Positions 17,520-27,696 of a DNA stretch of 64,000 bases are shown one piece after another. Every line of letters begins with the position of its first letter. The stretch's first letter is position 1. Location: assembly GCF_000993825.1 (NCBI RefSeq), contig NZ_CP011114.1, positions 4,526,001-4,590,000 on the forward strand, read 5' to 3'. The position numbers and the translations under genes were made by a program. Under the pieces are notes generated by a model. That model saw only the letters and a program-made list of their open reading frames with translations. It did not search any database and had not been told where the DNA came from. This DNA is from Paenibacillus durus ATCC 35681. Lineage in GTDB: Bacteria > Bacillota > Bacilli > Paenibacillales > Paenibacillaceae.

Positions 17520-20500
17520 TTATTTGGATTTTCTCTTGGGTTCTTCGGCAGTCAATCCCCCTTGCTTATACTCCCGAATCCAGGACTGAACCTGACTCTC
17601 GGGAATCGGCCGGCTGATGTAGTAGCCCTGAACCTTGTCGCAGCTCATCCTCTTCAGAAAATCCAGCTGTTCCTCCGTTTCGACTCCTTCTGCGGTGACG
17701 CTTAGACCCATATCATGGCCGATTGCGACTATGGAGCCTGCCAGCGGCATGCTGCTCTTCTCCTCAAGAATGCTGTCGATAAACGATTTGTCGATTTTGA
17801 GTGTAGTAATCGGCAGCTGCTTCAAATAGCTGAGGGAAGAGTAGCCTGTCCCGAAATCATCAAGGGCAATCCCGATCCCCCATTTCTTCAAAAACTCCAG
17901 CTTGGCGCTGATTTCCTCAAAAGATTCCATAAAAATGGACTCCGTAATCTCCAGTTCCAAATACCGGGGGTCAAGCCCCGTTTCACGCAAAATCTTCAGC
18001 ACGGTATCTGAAAAATCCTCAAGCAGCAGCTGGATCACCGAAATATTGACCGAAATATGGTAAGGGCCCTTGCCCTGACGGTGAAGTCCTGCAAGAAAAA
18101 GGCAGGCTCTCCGCAGAACCCATTCCCCAATCGGCACAATTAGGCGGCAGTCTTCCGCAATCCGAATAAAGGAGAGGGGCGAGACAAATCCCAGAACCGG
18201 GCTGTTCCACCGAATCAGCGCCTCGAACCCCCAGAGATCTCCCGTATGCAGATTCACCTTGGGCTGGTAATGCAGGGAGAGCTCGTTGTTATGGATGGCT
18301 CCTCTCAAATGCTTCTCAATGATCATCCGTTCGTCAAAATACTGCTGCATTTTCTGTCCATACAGGACGTACGTTCCTTTGCCCGCCTGCTTGGCCTTAT
18401 ACATGGCAATATCGGCGTTCTTCAGCAGCTCCTCGGCGCTCTTGCCATCCCGCGGATACTGGGCAATGCCGACGCTGATGGAGACATGCACGGTGCTGTC
18501 GCCGAGCTGGAACGGCTCTTTGAAGCTTTGAATCATCGCCTCAGCGTAGAAGACAGTCTGCTCCGGCCGCTCCATGTCTTTCAGCAGGATAACGAATTCG
18601 TCTCCGCCGAACCGGTAATGCCTGCTCTGGTCCTGGGCTATCCCCAGCAGCCTCTCTCCGGCCAGCATAAGCAGCCGGTCGCCAAGGGTATGCCCCATCG
18701 TATCATTAATATATTTGAAGTTATCGATGTCCAAAAAGTACAGCGCGGCCTGGCCGCCCGCATTCTCTTCAATATACTCCTTCAGTTCCTCTGTTAGGGA
18801 CAACCGGTTCGGCAGTCCGCTAAGCTCGTCGTTATAAGCGAGAAGCCGGTGCTTCTCCTCGCTGGTCTGAAGCAGCGTCTGGTTCTCGACCACCTTGTTG
18901 TACTGCTCCAGCAGTTCATCCTGCAGGGCGGTCAATTCCTCATAGGTCGACTCCAACTCCTGGTAGCTTATCTGAAGCTTGCTCTCGTATCCTTTAAGAT
19001 CCGTAACATCCGTCATCGATCCGGCAAACCGGACATAGCCGCCCTGCTCGTTCTGCAGCACCTTGCCCCTGGCCTGAAACCACTTATATTCCCCCGATTT
19101 GGTCCGTATACGGTATTCGCTGTAATAGTATGCAGACCGTCCGGATAGATGCTCTCTCCGCTGCCGGTCCTCCTGTTCGAGATCATCGGGATGAATAATC
19201 CCTTTCCAGCCGACATAGAACTCGTCAAGCTCCCCGACTTCATAGCCCAGCAGTTCGTACCATCTGTCCGAGAAGTAATAGGTCATCGTCGTCATGTCAA
19301 GATCCCAGATTACCGCATCGGCGCCATACGCCGCCAGACTGAATCTCTCGTTGCTCTCCATCAACTGTTTCCGGATACCTCTGACCACCGAGGCATGGAA
19401 CAGCAGCACGGCGATAAATACAATCAGCACGGAGAACACCGCGATAAGGATCAGCACAAGGCTCCGATACGTCTCGTAAAAAGAGAACGGCTTGTTAATC
19501 ACCTCGCTGTCCGGAGGGAGGTCCTTCACCTTAATATGGAAGTGCTGCAATTGGTTGTAGTCAAACACATTGCGGCTCGTGCCGGCGTAAGAGACGGGAA
19601 TTCTGTCCGGACTTTCTCCGTGAAGGACGCGCAGCGCCACATTCGCAGCTTTCTCCCCCAGAAGCTTCCCGCTGAGCAGGTTTCCGCCGAATGCGCCGTG
19701 ATTGAGTCCGTATTCATACATGTAGTAAAGCGGGACCGTGCTGATGGCCGCAATTTCGCTTGAAAACCGGTCAAGCTCGGTAACTTTGCCGGTAACATCG
19801 CTATAAAAAGTTGTCGCCAGCAGAATGCTGTCGGAGGAAAGCGACGATACGGTCCGCTCGATTTCTTCTTCTGACATTTGGTTCATGCTGTGGAGCTTCA
19901 GGCCAAGGTTCATCGAATTCAGTTTCTTTATGACTAATTGGGCTGTAGACAAGCCGCTCTCCGAGTTATCGTACACCAGGTAGACATTGCGGATGGAGGG
20001 ATTAATGTAAAGCGCCATTTTTATCGTTTCGGAAGGGTCGATATTCTCGATAACGCCGCTGATGTTCTTCTGGTCCTTGATTTGATCATAGCCGACCTCA
20101 TTTATGCCGCTGAAAATAATGGGCGCGTCGCTTAACAGCTCTTTTCGGTTCTTGGCTGCAAAATCGAACGCGCGGTCATCCGTCGTTATAATAGCGTCGA
20201 TATGTAATTTTGCGTATTTGCCTTTGATCAATTCGTAAAAACGCTGCAGATTTTCCTCGCTCGGATACCTTTTCCAATCCATGTATTCCGTATAAATGAC
20301 GGGAGGAACCTTCGAGCTCTTCAGCCGCTCTTCAATGCCGATGTTCTGGTCGTCCGTCCAAGAGAATCCTTTATGATAGGAGTGCAGGATCAGCACATTC
20401 TGCTGGGGAGTGTTAGCTTCAACGGCCTTGACCTCTGCAGGCTGGCAAATCAGTGCGAAGAGCAGAAGCAGCCACAATACGCTCCACATTCGCCTTTTTT

Positions 20501-20531
20501 TAGAAAAAGCCATCCTTGTTCCCATATGCAT
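17520..20531 (-). CDS. Sensor-PAS-GGDEF-EAL c-di-GMP signalling protein
   Basis: A 1003-residue membrane protein. A signal/anchor segment is followed by an extracytoplasmic domain of the ABC substrate-binding type (about residues 42-330), a transmembrane helix (about 356-380), a PAS/PAC domain (about 395-512), a coiled coil, a GGDEF domain with intact GGDEF at 642-646, and an EAL domain with EAL at 770-772 and a DDFGTGYSSL loop. Both catalytic signatures look active, so it may be bifunctional. The start at 20531 follows GAGGAG; an earlier ATG lacks a site. The periplasmic-type domain suggests control by a small ligand. Confidence 0.9.
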   Translation of the reverse strand: MHMGTRMAFSKKRRMWSVLWLLLLFALICQPAEVKAVEANTPQQNVLILHSYHKGFSWTDDQNIGIEERLKSSKVPPVIYTEYMDWKRYPSEENLQRFYELIKGKYAKLHIDAIITTDDRAFDFAAKNRKELLSDAPIIFSGINEVGYDQIKDQKNISGVIENIDPSETIKMALYINPSIRNVYLVYDNSESGLSTAQLVIKKLNSMNLGLKLHSMNQMSEEEIERTVSSLSSDSILLATTFYSDVTGKVTELDRFSSEIAAISTVPLYYMYEYGLNHGAFGGNLLSGKLLGEKAANVALRVLHGESPDRIPVSYAGTSRNVFDYNQLQHFHIKVKDLPPDSEVINKPFSFYETYRSLVLILIAVFSVLIVFIAVLLFHASVVRGIRKQLMESNERFSLAAYGADAVIWDLDMTTMTYYFSDRWYELLGYEVGELDEFYVGWKGIIHPDDLEQEDRQRREHLSGRSAYYYSEYRIRTKSGEYKWFQARGKVLQNEQGGYVRFAGSMTDVTDLKGYESKLQISYQELESTYEELTALQDELLEQYNKVVENQTLLQTSEEKHRLLAYNDELSGLPNRLSLTEELKEYIEENAGGQAALYFLDIDNFKYINDTMGHTLGDRLLMLAGERLLGIAQDQSRHYRFGGDEFVILLKDMERPEQTVFYAEAMIQSFKEPFQLGDSTVHVSISVGIAQYPRDGKSAEELLKNADIAMYKAKQAGKGTYVLYGQKMQQYFDERMIIEKHLRGAIHNNELSLHYQPKVNLHTGDLWGFEALIRWNSPVLGFVSPLSFIRIAEDCRLIVPIGEWVLRRACLFLAGLHRQGKGPYHISVNISVIQLLLEDFSDTVLKILRETGLDPRYLELEITESIFMESFEEISAKLEFLKKWGIGIALDDFGTGYSSLSYLKQLPITTLKIDKSFIDSILEEKSSMPLAGSIVAIGHDMGLSVTAEGVETEEQLDFLKRMSCDKVQGYYISRPIPESQVQSWIREYKQGGLTAEEPKRKSK

Positions 20532-20651
20532 AACCCACTCCTCAATGCCCATCATCATGCTCGCAGGAGCAACCGGGAAATTTCGACATCATATATTAAT
20601 TCGCGTCCTAATTTATACCTCCTTCTATATGTCGGAAGAAAGTTGGAAATT

Positions 20652-20900
20652 TTGAACACTCCCCCACTTAGCTAACACTTGAAGTGGGGGATTCTTGGGT
20701 AATCCCTTCTACTGAGGGGAATTCATATCGATATTTTCTCTCGAAAAATCGTATACCAAGCGATCCCTGCGGTTCCCGCAGTTTTCCAAAGGAACATCTG
20801 TACTGGTCTCTTCCCACAGTTTTATGATGCCTTAGCAAAATATCTAAAGGAAAGGTGGTCTTGACGTTTAAACACCAAGGCTTTTGATGTTATGTGCTGC
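20652..20900 (-). ncRNA. Predicted omega RNA (right end) of TnpB copy 1
   Basis: In TnpB systems the guide RNA comes from the 3' end of tnpB plus the right end of the element, with the guide copied from flanking DNA. Here about 200 nt between the tnpB stop and 20652 are conserved with copy 2, including structured segments and the terminal 9-bp hairpin. The guide would be the minus strand of about 20632-20651. The limits are approximate. Confidence 0.5.
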
Positions 20901-21956
20901 ATTTTCATCTCGATCATGATGGGTATGGCACGATGGACATGTCCATTGCCGCACAGACAATTTCTTTACTTCGGGATGGATAGTGCCGCATACATGACAC
21001 CTTTGGCTCGTTGGAGCGAACGTGTCAGCCACCTTCACCGAGCGTCCATACCATTCCGCTTTATACAAAATCTGACGGGCAAATTCACCCCAGGACGCAT
21101 CGGCGATGGATTTGGCCAGCCGGTGATTTTTGAGCATGTTCGCCACGCTCAGATTTTCGATGCTGATCGTTTGGTTTTCACGAATCAGCTTCGTGGTGAG
21201 TTGATGCAAAACATCATGGCGGCTGCCCACGATCTTCTCATGGATTTGGGCAACCTTCTGTTTGGCTTTTTGCCAATTGGAGCCCCCTTGGTTACGGCGA
21301 GCCATGCGGCGTTGCCAAAATGCAAGTTTTTGTTCATATTTGCGAAACACTTTGGGATTGGCAACCCGCAACCCATCAGAGCAGACCGCTAATTCCTTGA
21401 GTCCAAGGTCAATGCCGATCTCCTTATCGGTCTGCGGCAGAGGATTCATTTCCACTTCGCAGAGGATGGATACAAAATATTTGCCTGCCGCATTTCGCCG
21501 CAGGGTAGCCGAAAGAATGCGACCTTCACACGCTCTGGAGTTGGCAAAGCGAAGCCAGCTAAGCTTCGGTAGTTTCAGTCGGTTTCCATCAATAGCAATG
21601 TTATCATTGGTATATTTGGTAGTGTAGCTTTGCACAGGATGCTTGCGGCTTTTGAAACGAGGAGCCTGATTTTGTTTCTTGAAGAAACGTTCAAAGCTGT
21701 CTGCCACGTTTCGCACCGCTGATTGCAAAGCAATGCTATCAACCGATTTCAACCAGTCAAATTGCTGTTTGAGTGCAGGAAGCTGTGTGGCACAGGTGTT
21801 ATAGGACAACCCTTTGCCTGTTGCCGTATAGGTTTCGTTCCATTTGACTAAGAAATGATTGAAGACAAAGCGGCAACAGCCAAACATTTGATGGATGAGT
21901 TGCCGTTGTTCCGGATTTGGATAGATGCGATATTTGTAAGCTTTATGCACCAACAT
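20868..21956 (-). CDS. tnpB: TnpB, RNA-guided endonuclease of IS605-type element
   Basis: A 362-residue protein from the ATG at 21956 (AAAGGAGG nine bases upstream). An N-terminal OrfB helix-turn-helix ([18 protein letters not shown]) leads into a RuvC fold with all three acidic residues: Asp183 (GIDLGLKEL), Glu267 (ISIENLSV) and Asp350 (DRDENAA). A zinc ribbon (C320, C323, C340, C343) lies between the last two. The protein looks catalytically intact. With no TnpA in the element, movement would need a transposase supplied from elsewhere. Confidence 0.93.
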   Translation of the reverse strand: MLVHKAYKYRIYPNPEQRQLIHQMFGCCRFVFNHFLVKWNETYTATGKGLSYNTCATQLPALKQQFDWLKSVDSIALQSAVRNVADSFERFFKKQNQAPRFKSRKHPVQSYTTKYTNDNIAIDGNRLKLPKLSWLRFANSRACEGRILSATLRRNAAGKYFVSILCEVEMNPLPQTDKEIGIDLGLKELAVCSDGLRVANPKVFRKYEQKLAFWQRRMARRNQGGSNWQKAKQKVAQIHEKIVGSRHDVLHQLTTKLIRENQTISIENLSVANMLKNHRLAKSIADASWGEFARQILYKAEWYGRSVKVADTFAPTSQRCHVCGTIHPEVKKLSVRQWTCPSCHTHHDRDENAAHNIKSLGV

Positions 21957-22115
21957 GCCACACAGCCTCCTTTCGTGTAGGATATTTCTATTATAGCACA
22001 TATGTTCGCTTTGAAGCGCAAAAACCGCCGATGCATCTTCTCCCTATAGAGGAAGGAGTCTTCTCTGCTTTTTAGATAAATGGCCGCTTTTATTTTTTGT
22101 GAAGTTTTATATGCT

Positions 22116-22150
22116 AACCGGTTGACATACAATGTAACCGCTTTTATACT
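22116..22150 (+). promoter_or_regulatory. Sigma-A promoter of gtfA with overlapping operator
   Basis: TTGACA (22122-22127) and TATACT (22145-22150) are separated by exactly 17 bp. The palindrome AACCGGTT (22116-22123) overlaps the -35 box and has the central CG typical of LacI-family operators, so the downstream LacI-type protein probably represses here. Confidence 0.75.
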
Positions 22151-22216
22151 GAATATATCTTCTAGTCCCTTACTCGATTAATTCATTATTTTCAAGTAGA
22201 TAAGGAGCCGATCAAA

Positions 22217-23671
22217 TTGACTATTAAAAATGAGATTATGCTGATCACGTACGCCGACAGCATTGGCAAAAACCTGCAGGAGACCGCCGAACTGCTTTCC
22301 GCTCATTTTAAGGATATTGTTGGAGGCGTTCACATTCTGCCCTTTTACCCCTCCTCCGCCGACCGCGGATTCGCCCCGCTGACTTACGAGGAAGTCGATC
22401 CTGAGTTTGGAGACTGGGATGATGTCGCCAAGATTGCAAACGATTTCTATCTGATGTACGATTTCATGATTAACCATATTTCCCGCAGCTCGGCCTATTT
22501 CAAAGACTTTCAAGAGAACAAGGACAATTCCCCTTATCGCGATCTGTTTATCCGTTACAAGGACTTCTGGCCGGGCGGCGAGCCGACGCAGGAAGACGTT
22601 GACGCGATTTACAAGCGCAAACCAAGAGCGCCATACATTGATGTAACCTTTGCCGATGGAACAACCGAGAAAATCTGGTGCACCTTCGACGAGGAGCAAA
22701 TCGACCTTAATCTGTATTCGGAAACGACGAAACGGTTCGTGAAGGAACAGCTTCAGGGTCTGGCCGAACGGGGCGCTTCGATCATTCGTCTGGATGCCTT
22801 TGCATACGCTACCAAAAAGCCGGGCACAAGCTGCTTCTTTATTGAACCCGATACCTGGGAAATGCTTGACGAGGTCAAAGCCATTCTGGAGCCATACGGA
22901 ACGGAGCTGCTTCCGGAAATACATGAGCATTACAGCATCCAGTTGAAGCTTGCGGACAAGGGGTATTGGGTATACGACTTCGCGCTGCCGATGCTTGTGC
23001 TGCATGCGCTGTACAGCGGGAAGTCGGAACGGCTGACTCACTGGCTGAACATTTGCCCGCGCAAACAGTTCACCACGCTGGATACGCATGACGGCATTGG
23101 CGTTGTCGACGCCGCCGACCTGATGACCCCCGAGGAAATCGAGGAAACGAAGAACAACCTGTTCTCACAGGGCGCCAATGTGAAGCGGGTCTACAATACG
23201 ATGGCCTACAACAATCTGGATATCTACCAGCTCAACTGTACCTACTATTCGGCCCTGGGCGACGATGACGACGCCTATGTGCTGGCCCGCGCCATCCAGT
23301 TCTTTACTCCCGGCATACCGCAGGTTTATTATGTCGGGCTCTTAGCCGGCAAGAACGATATCGAGCTGCTGGAGCAAACGAAGGTCGGACGCAACATCAA
23401 CCGCCATTACTATACGAAGGAAGAAGTTGAAGAAAATCTCGAGCGTCCCGTGCTGAAGCGGCTGTTCGCGCTGATGAAATTCCGCAACAGCTACGGAGCT
23501 TTTGACGGTAATTTGACTGTGGTAGACAACGGGGGCGGCTCCAAATTAGAATTAATATGGACGAATGGACCGCTTCGCACCACATTATCCGCCGATCTGG
23601 CGACACGGGAGTTCACGGTTCATTATACGGATGAGCACTCCGGCGAAGAGACGCTGCTGGCCGGAGTGTGA
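22217..23671 (+). CDS. gtfA: Sucrose phosphorylase
   Basis: A 484-residue glycoside hydrolase family 13 enzyme that converts sucrose and phosphate to glucose-1-phosphate and fructose in the cytoplasm. Typical sucrose phosphorylase sequence includes LITYADSIG at the start, GGVHILPFYPSSADRGFAP, the nucleophile segment IIRLDAFAYATKKPG, the acid/base LLPEIHEHY and TTLDTHDGIGV. The start is TTG behind AAGGAG. A LacI-type regulator follows in the same direction. Confidence 0.93.
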   Translation: MTIKNEIMLITYADSIGKNLQETAELLSAHFKDIVGGVHILPFYPSSADRGFAPLTYEEVDPEFGDWDDVAKIANDFYLMYDFMINHISRSSAYFKDFQENKDNSPYRDLFIRYKDFWPGGEPTQEDVDAIYKRKPRAPYIDVTFADGTTEKIWCTFDEEQIDLNLYSETTKRFVKEQLQGLAERGASIIRLDAFAYATKKPGTSCFFIEPDTWEMLDEVKAILEPYGTELLPEIHEHYSIQLKLADKGYWVYDFALPMLVLHALYSGKSERLTHWLNICPRKQFTTLDTHDGIGVVDAADLMTPEEIEETKNNLFSQGANVKRVYNTMAYNNLDIYQLNCTYYSALGDDDDAYVLARAIQFFTPGIPQVYYVGLLAGKNDIELLEQTKVGRNINRHYYTKEEVEENLERPVLKRLFALMKFRNSYGAFDGNLTVVDNGGGSKLELIWTNGPLRTTLSADLATREFTVHYTDEHSGEETLLAGV

Positions 23672-23774
23672 TATCATCCTAAGATTTAAAAAATGCTCCT
23701 GCGGGACGCGTTCCACCGCCTGCGGCGGTAAAGCGCGCTCCCTCTTTCAGGAGCCCGGGACAGGAGCGATTACC

Positions 23775-24752
23775 ATGCCCACCATTAAAGACGTCGCTTT
23801 AAAGGCCGGGGTCTCGGTTACTACCGTATCCCGCGTACTGAATAATAGGGGATACTTGAGCGAAGAGTTGAAGAAAAAAGTATACAGCGCCATGGAGCAG
23901 CTCAACTACCGGCCCAATGAGCTGGCCCGCTCGCTCAGCCGCTCCAAGTCGAATATTATCGGACTGATTATTCCGCATGCGGCTCATCCCTTTTTTGGCG
24001 AATTAATCAGCCACATCGAGGAGCACGCCTATCTGCACGGGTACAGGCTGCTGCTGTGCAATTCCCATCTGAACAGGCGGAAGGAAGCGGAATACATCGA
24101 CATGCTCCGCTCCAGCCGTGTCGACGGCATCATCCTGGGCAGCCACACCCTGGAGGTGGAGGACTACCGCCAGATTCATCTGCCCGTCGTCACGTTCGAC
24201 CGGCGGATCAGCGCCGACGTTCCTTATATTTGCTCTGATAACTACAAGGGCGGGGAACTGGCAACGACGCTGCTCGCCGACAGGGGCTGCCGCAAAATCG
24301 CCCATATCGGCGGCCATCCCCATCCGGATCTGCTGGCGCTCAAACGGCTTGACGCCTTCAAGGAAATTGCCGCGCAGCGCGGCCTGCAGCATGTAGAGCT
24401 GCATACCGATCTGCAAGGATTTCATTTCCCGGAATATGAACGTCTGGCAGAGCGGCTGCTCGAAGAGCATCCTGATGTGGACGGCATTTTTGCCAGCAGC
24501 GACATCATCGCCGCTCATGCACTTAAAGTATGCCAGGCCAGAGGACGCCGGGTGCCTCAGGATATCAAGATTGTCGGTTATGACGGCATTTCGCTCCGCG
24601 GCCTATTCTCTCCCGATCTCACAACCGTATCCCAGCCGATTGCGGACATGGCCCAGAAAGCGGTCGATCTCATCATGGCCCAGGTGCAGGGCGATACCGT
24701 GCCGATGGAAAATATCTTTCCGGTGGAGCTGATTCAGGGCGGGACAACGTAG
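23775..24752 (+). CDS. LacI family transcriptional regulator
   Basis: A 325-residue regulator. The N-terminal helix-turn-helix and hinge read TIKDVALKAGVSVTTVSRVL, then LNYRPNELARSLS; a periplasmic-binding-protein-like effector domain follows from about residue 60. The ATG at 23775 has AGGAG eight bases upstream. Location and the AACCGGTT site ahead of gtfA suggest that it is the sucrose-pathway repressor. A G/C-rich hairpin-forming leader (about 23692-23762) precedes it. Confidence 0.9.
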   Translation: MPTIKDVALKAGVSVTTVSRVLNNRGYLSEELKKKVYSAMEQLNYRPNELARSLSRSKSNIIGLIIPHAAHPFFGELISHIEEHAYLHGYRLLLCNSHLNRRKEAEYIDMLRSSRVDGIILGSHTLEVEDYRQIHLPVVTFDRRISADVPYICSDNYKGGELATTLLADRGCRKIAHIGGHPHPDLLALKRLDAFKEIAAQRGLQHVELHTDLQGFHFPEYERLAERLLEEHPDVDGIFASSDIIAAHALKVCQARGRRVPQDIKIVGYDGISLRGLFSPDLTTVSQPIADMAQKAVDLIMAQVQGDTVPMENIFPVELIQGGTT

Positions 24753-24756
24753 ACGA

Positions 24757-24794
24757 GCCATCCCTCAATTTCTATTGGGGGATGGCTGTATTTC
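24757..24794. terminator. Terminator between the LacI and YciI genes
   Basis: AGCCATCCC pairs with GGGATGGCT around a short loop, with TTTCTT downstream. The genes converge on it. Confidence 0.75.
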
Positions 24795-25055
24795 TTAACG
24801 CAGGCGCCATTCTTTTACCGTCACTGTTGAAGAGCCCCTCCGAATGAGCGGGTCCGCATTGCCGATTTCTTCGGCCTCGGCAAGCGATGAAGCCGATATT
24901 AGATAAGCGCCGCCCGTAGCGTCGCTAAAGGGGCCGTACATTTCAAGACAACCCTCCTTCTTTAACCGATCAAGATGCTCATAATGCCCCGCAATATCTT
25001 CGGGATTAAAATGTTCTGTTCTTGCGGTAATCAGCAAATACTTATACAATGTCAT
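24795..25055 (-). CDS. YciI family protein
   Basis: An 86-residue ferredoxin-fold protein of the YciI/YCII group: YKYLLITARTEHFNPEDI, then HYEHLDRLKKEGCLEMYGPF and AYLISASSLAEAEEI with ADPLI. Some family members are dehydrohalogenase-like or fused to other enzymes; the activity here is unknown. A GGGGGAGG lies just before the ATG at 25055; spacing would suit the in-frame TTG at 25049 better. Confidence 0.75.
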   Translation of the reverse strand: MTLYKYLLITARTEHFNPEDIAGHYEHLDRLKKEGCLEMYGPFSDATGGAYLISASSLAEAEEIGNADPLIRRGSSTVTVKEWRLR

Positions 25056-25279
25056 TCCTCCCCCAAGTTGATAAATCTTCCTCCCCATCGTAACAAAAAG
25101 TCATTGGTCGTGGCGACCTTGCTTTCTGCCGGACAAGCGGCTATTCAGTATAGCCCCTAAACTTACTTAAAGTATGTAAATATTGATTAGTTATGATATA
25201 ATCGCTGTACTGCACTGGTTTGCAGAGATTAAGACCGCTTTATGATGTATATATACCGTATTGTATGGGAGGCTTATAC

Positions 25280-26302
25280 ATGAAGCAGCTTCAAGATATA
25301 CCCGTATCCGTACTGGACTTGGCTCCAATCACGGAAGAAGGCACGGCGGCAGACGCGCTGCGGAACGCGCTCGATCTGGCGCAGCATGCCGAGGAGTGGG
25401 GCTTCCGCCGCTATTGGCTGGCCGAGCATCATAACATGCCCGGCATCGCCAGCTCGGCCACGTCGATCGTCATTGGGCATGTGGCGGCCGGAACGAAGAG
25501 CATCCGCATCGGCTCCGGAGGCATTATGCTGCCCAATCATGCCCCGCTGATGATTGCCGAGCAGTTCGGCACGCTGGAATCCCTGTTCCCGGGCCGGATC
25601 GATCTCGGCCTTGGCCGGGCGCCCGGCTCGGACCAGCCGGCTTCCCGGGCGATCCGCCGCGGCCTGGGCAGCGACGGCAGCGATTTCCCGGAGCAGCTCG
25701 CCGAGCTCCGGGCTTATTTCGATCCCGGCGCGGCGGACTCGCGGCCTCCGGGTGTAAGAGCTGTGCCCGGCGAGGGCCTGAACATCCCGATCTGGCTGCT
25801 CGGCTCCAGCGGCTTCAGCGCAAGGCTGGCCGGTCAGCTCGGCCTTCCCTTCGCCTTTGCCAGCCACTTCGCGCCCGATTATCTGCTGCCCGCGCTTCAT
25901 CTGTACCGCACTAGCTTCCGGCCCTCCGGGGTGCTGGACAAGCCGTATGCCATGGTCGGACTCAGCGCTGCCTTGGCGGATACGACCGAAGAAGCCCGGC
26001 GGCTAGCAACCTCCTCACAGCAGCAGGCGCTCGGCCTTATCCGCGGCCGTCCCGGCAAGCTGAAGCCTCCGGTGGACAGCATGGAAGAGCTGTGGAGTCC
26101 GCAGGAGCAGGCTCTTGTCCTTGGCAGACAGCAGTACGCTGTCATCGGCGATAAAGCCGCTGTTCGGGAACGGATGCAGCAGATCCTGGAGGAGACGCAA
26201 GCTGACGAATGGATTGTAACCTCACAGATTTACGATCATGCCGCCCGTTTGCGTTCCTATGAAATTCTTGCCGAAGCCCTCTACACGAAATGGCCTGAAT
26301 AG
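25280..26302 (+). CDS. LLM class flavin-dependent oxidoreductase
   Basis: A 340-residue luciferase-like monooxygenase of the YhbW/MsnO8 type. Signatures: [51 protein letters not shown] and [16 protein letters not shown]. These enzymes use reduced flavin to oxidise small molecules; the substrate is unknown. The start at 25280 follows GGGAGG at seven bases; the upstream in-frame extension has no site. Confidence 0.9.
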   Translation: MKQLQDIPVSVLDLAPITEEGTAADALRNALDLAQHAEEWGFRRYWLAEHHNMPGIASSATSIVIGHVAAGTKSIRIGSGGIMLPNHAPLMIAEQFGTLESLFPGRIDLGLGRAPGSDQPASRAIRRGLGSDGSDFPEQLAELRAYFDPGAADSRPPGVRAVPGEGLNIPIWLLGSSGFSARLAGQLGLPFAFASHFAPDYLLPALHLYRTSFRPSGVLDKPYAMVGLSAALADTTEEARRLATSSQQQALGLIRGRPGKLKPPVDSMEELWSPQEQALVLGRQQYAVIGDKAAVRERMQQILEETQADEWIVTSQIYDHAARLRSYEILAEALYTKWPE

Positions 26303-26364
26303 GGTTTCCCTGCCGGGCATGATAATATAAGGAGTGCTACGAAGCTACAGGGGAGATGAACAGC

Positions 26365-27597
26365 ATGAAGCAAGAGGTTATGGAACGCTTTATTTCGTAT
26401 GCCCGCATGGATACGCAGTCGGATGACGCCAGCGAGATCTGTCCTTCAACACCGGGACAATCGGTGCTGGCACGGAAGCTTGCGGAAGAGCTGGCCGAAA
26501 TCGGCATGGAGGAAATTACGGTCGATGAGCACAGCTATGTGTTCGCCTCGCTTCCGTCCAACAGCAGCAAAGACGTTCCCGTCATCGGATTTCTCGCCCA
26601 TTTAGACACCGCTACCGATATGTCAGGCGCAGGCGTGCGTCCGCAGATTGTGGAATCCTATGACGGCGGCGATATAGTGCTGAACAAAGCGCTGAATGTC
26701 GTCCTTTCGCCGGAGAGCTTTCCGGAGCTCAGCGGATATAAGGGGCAGACTCTGATTACGACTGATGGCACCACTCTGCTTGGCGCGGATGACAAAGCCG
26801 GCATCGCCGAAATCATGACAGCCATGCATTATTTGAAGCAGCACCCAGAAATTAAGCACGGCAAAATTCGGGTCGCCTTCACTCCTGACGAGGAGATCGG
26901 ACGCGGCGCGCATAAATTCGATGTGGCCGCCTTCGGCGCAAAGTTCGCCTACACCATGGACGGGGGACCGCTCGGAGAACTGGAGTATGAGAGCTTCAAT
27001 GCAGCGGCGGCACGGATTACCTTTCACGGCGTCAATGTCCATCCCGGAACGGCCAAGGGAAAGATGATCAACTCCGCCAAAATCGCCATGGCTTTCCACG
27101 AACGGCTGCCCGCCGGGGAATCGCCGGAGTTCACGGAAGGCAAAGAGGGTTACTACCATCTAACGTCATTCCAGGGTACTGTGGAAATCAGCCGGCTGAA
27201 TTATAATATCCGGGACTTTGACCGGAAACGGTTCGAAGAACGGAAGACGTTTATCCGGACATTGGCCGATGAATTCAGACAGACTTACGGGGAAAACAGC
27301 ATCGTGCTGGAGTTAAACGACCAATATTACAATATGCGCGAAAAAATCGAGCCCGTACACCATATCGTCGATATCGCCCATAAGGCAATGACGAATCTTG
27401 GCATTACGCCGCTTGTTCAACCGATCCGCGGCGGCACCGACGGCTCCCAGCTATCTTATATGGGGCTGCCGACGCCGAATATTTTTGCCGGGGGGGAGAA
27501 CTTCCACGGCAAGTTCGAATATATTTCAGCCGATACGATGGTCAAGGCGACCGAAGTGATTATTGAGATTGCCAAGCTGTTCGAACAGCAGGCCTGA
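26365..27597 (+). CDS. pepT: Peptidase T (tripeptide aminopeptidase)
   Basis: A 410-residue M20 zinc aminopeptidase that removes N-terminal residues from tripeptides in the cytosol. Metal and catalytic motifs: [40 protein letters not shown] and [10 protein letters not shown]. Length matches the family. The start at 26365 gives GGGGAG nine bases upstream; the ATG at 26356 abuts that site. Single-gene unit with its own terminator. Confidence 0.95.
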   Translation: MKQEVMERFISYARMDTQSDDASEICPSTPGQSVLARKLAEELAEIGMEEITVDEHSYVFASLPSNSSKDVPVIGFLAHLDTATDMSGAGVRPQIVESYDGGDIVLNKALNVVLSPESFPELSGYKGQTLITTDGTTLLGADDKAGIAEIMTAMHYLKQHPEIKHGKIRVAFTPDEEIGRGAHKFDVAAFGAKFAYTMDGGPLGELEYESFNAAAARITFHGVNVHPGTAKGKMINSAKIAMAFHERLPAGESPEFTEGKEGYYHLTSFQGTVEISRLNYNIRDFDRKRFEERKTFIRTLADEFRQTYGENSIVLELNDQYYNMREKIEPVHHIVDIAHKAMTNLGITPLVQPIRGGTDGSQLSYMGLPTPNIFAGGENFHGKFEYISADTMVKATEVIIEIAKLFEQQA

Positions 27598-27616
27598 GCC
27601 ACCTCGCGCCTCATGC

Positions 27617-27664
27617 AAGAAGCCTCCAAACCTTGGCTGAAATGCCAAGCAAGGAGGCTTCTTT
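27617..27664. terminator. Terminator of pepT (also faces the HxlR gene)
   Basis: AAGAAGCCTCC pairs with GGAGGCTTCTT, enclosing a smaller CTTGGC/GCCAAG hairpin. Confidence 0.8.
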
Positions 27665-27696
27665 ATGCGTAATAGACGGTTGCCCAGACGGTTGCT

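Larger units (their letters stand above)
20652..22075 (-). mobile_element. IS200/IS605-type TnpB-only element, copy 1
   Basis: The element is a tnpB gene with no tnpA. The right end is fixed by comparison with a second copy at 63475: homology stops exactly at TTGAA (minus-strand TTCAA, a TCAA-type right cleavage site as in IS608). A 9-bp hairpin (20661-20669 with 20682-20690) lies next to it. The left end is inferred just after a minus-strand TTTAT at 22080-22076, a plausible target/TAM sequence. It sits between the GGDEF-EAL gene and the gtfA promoter without damaging either. Confidence 0.75.
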
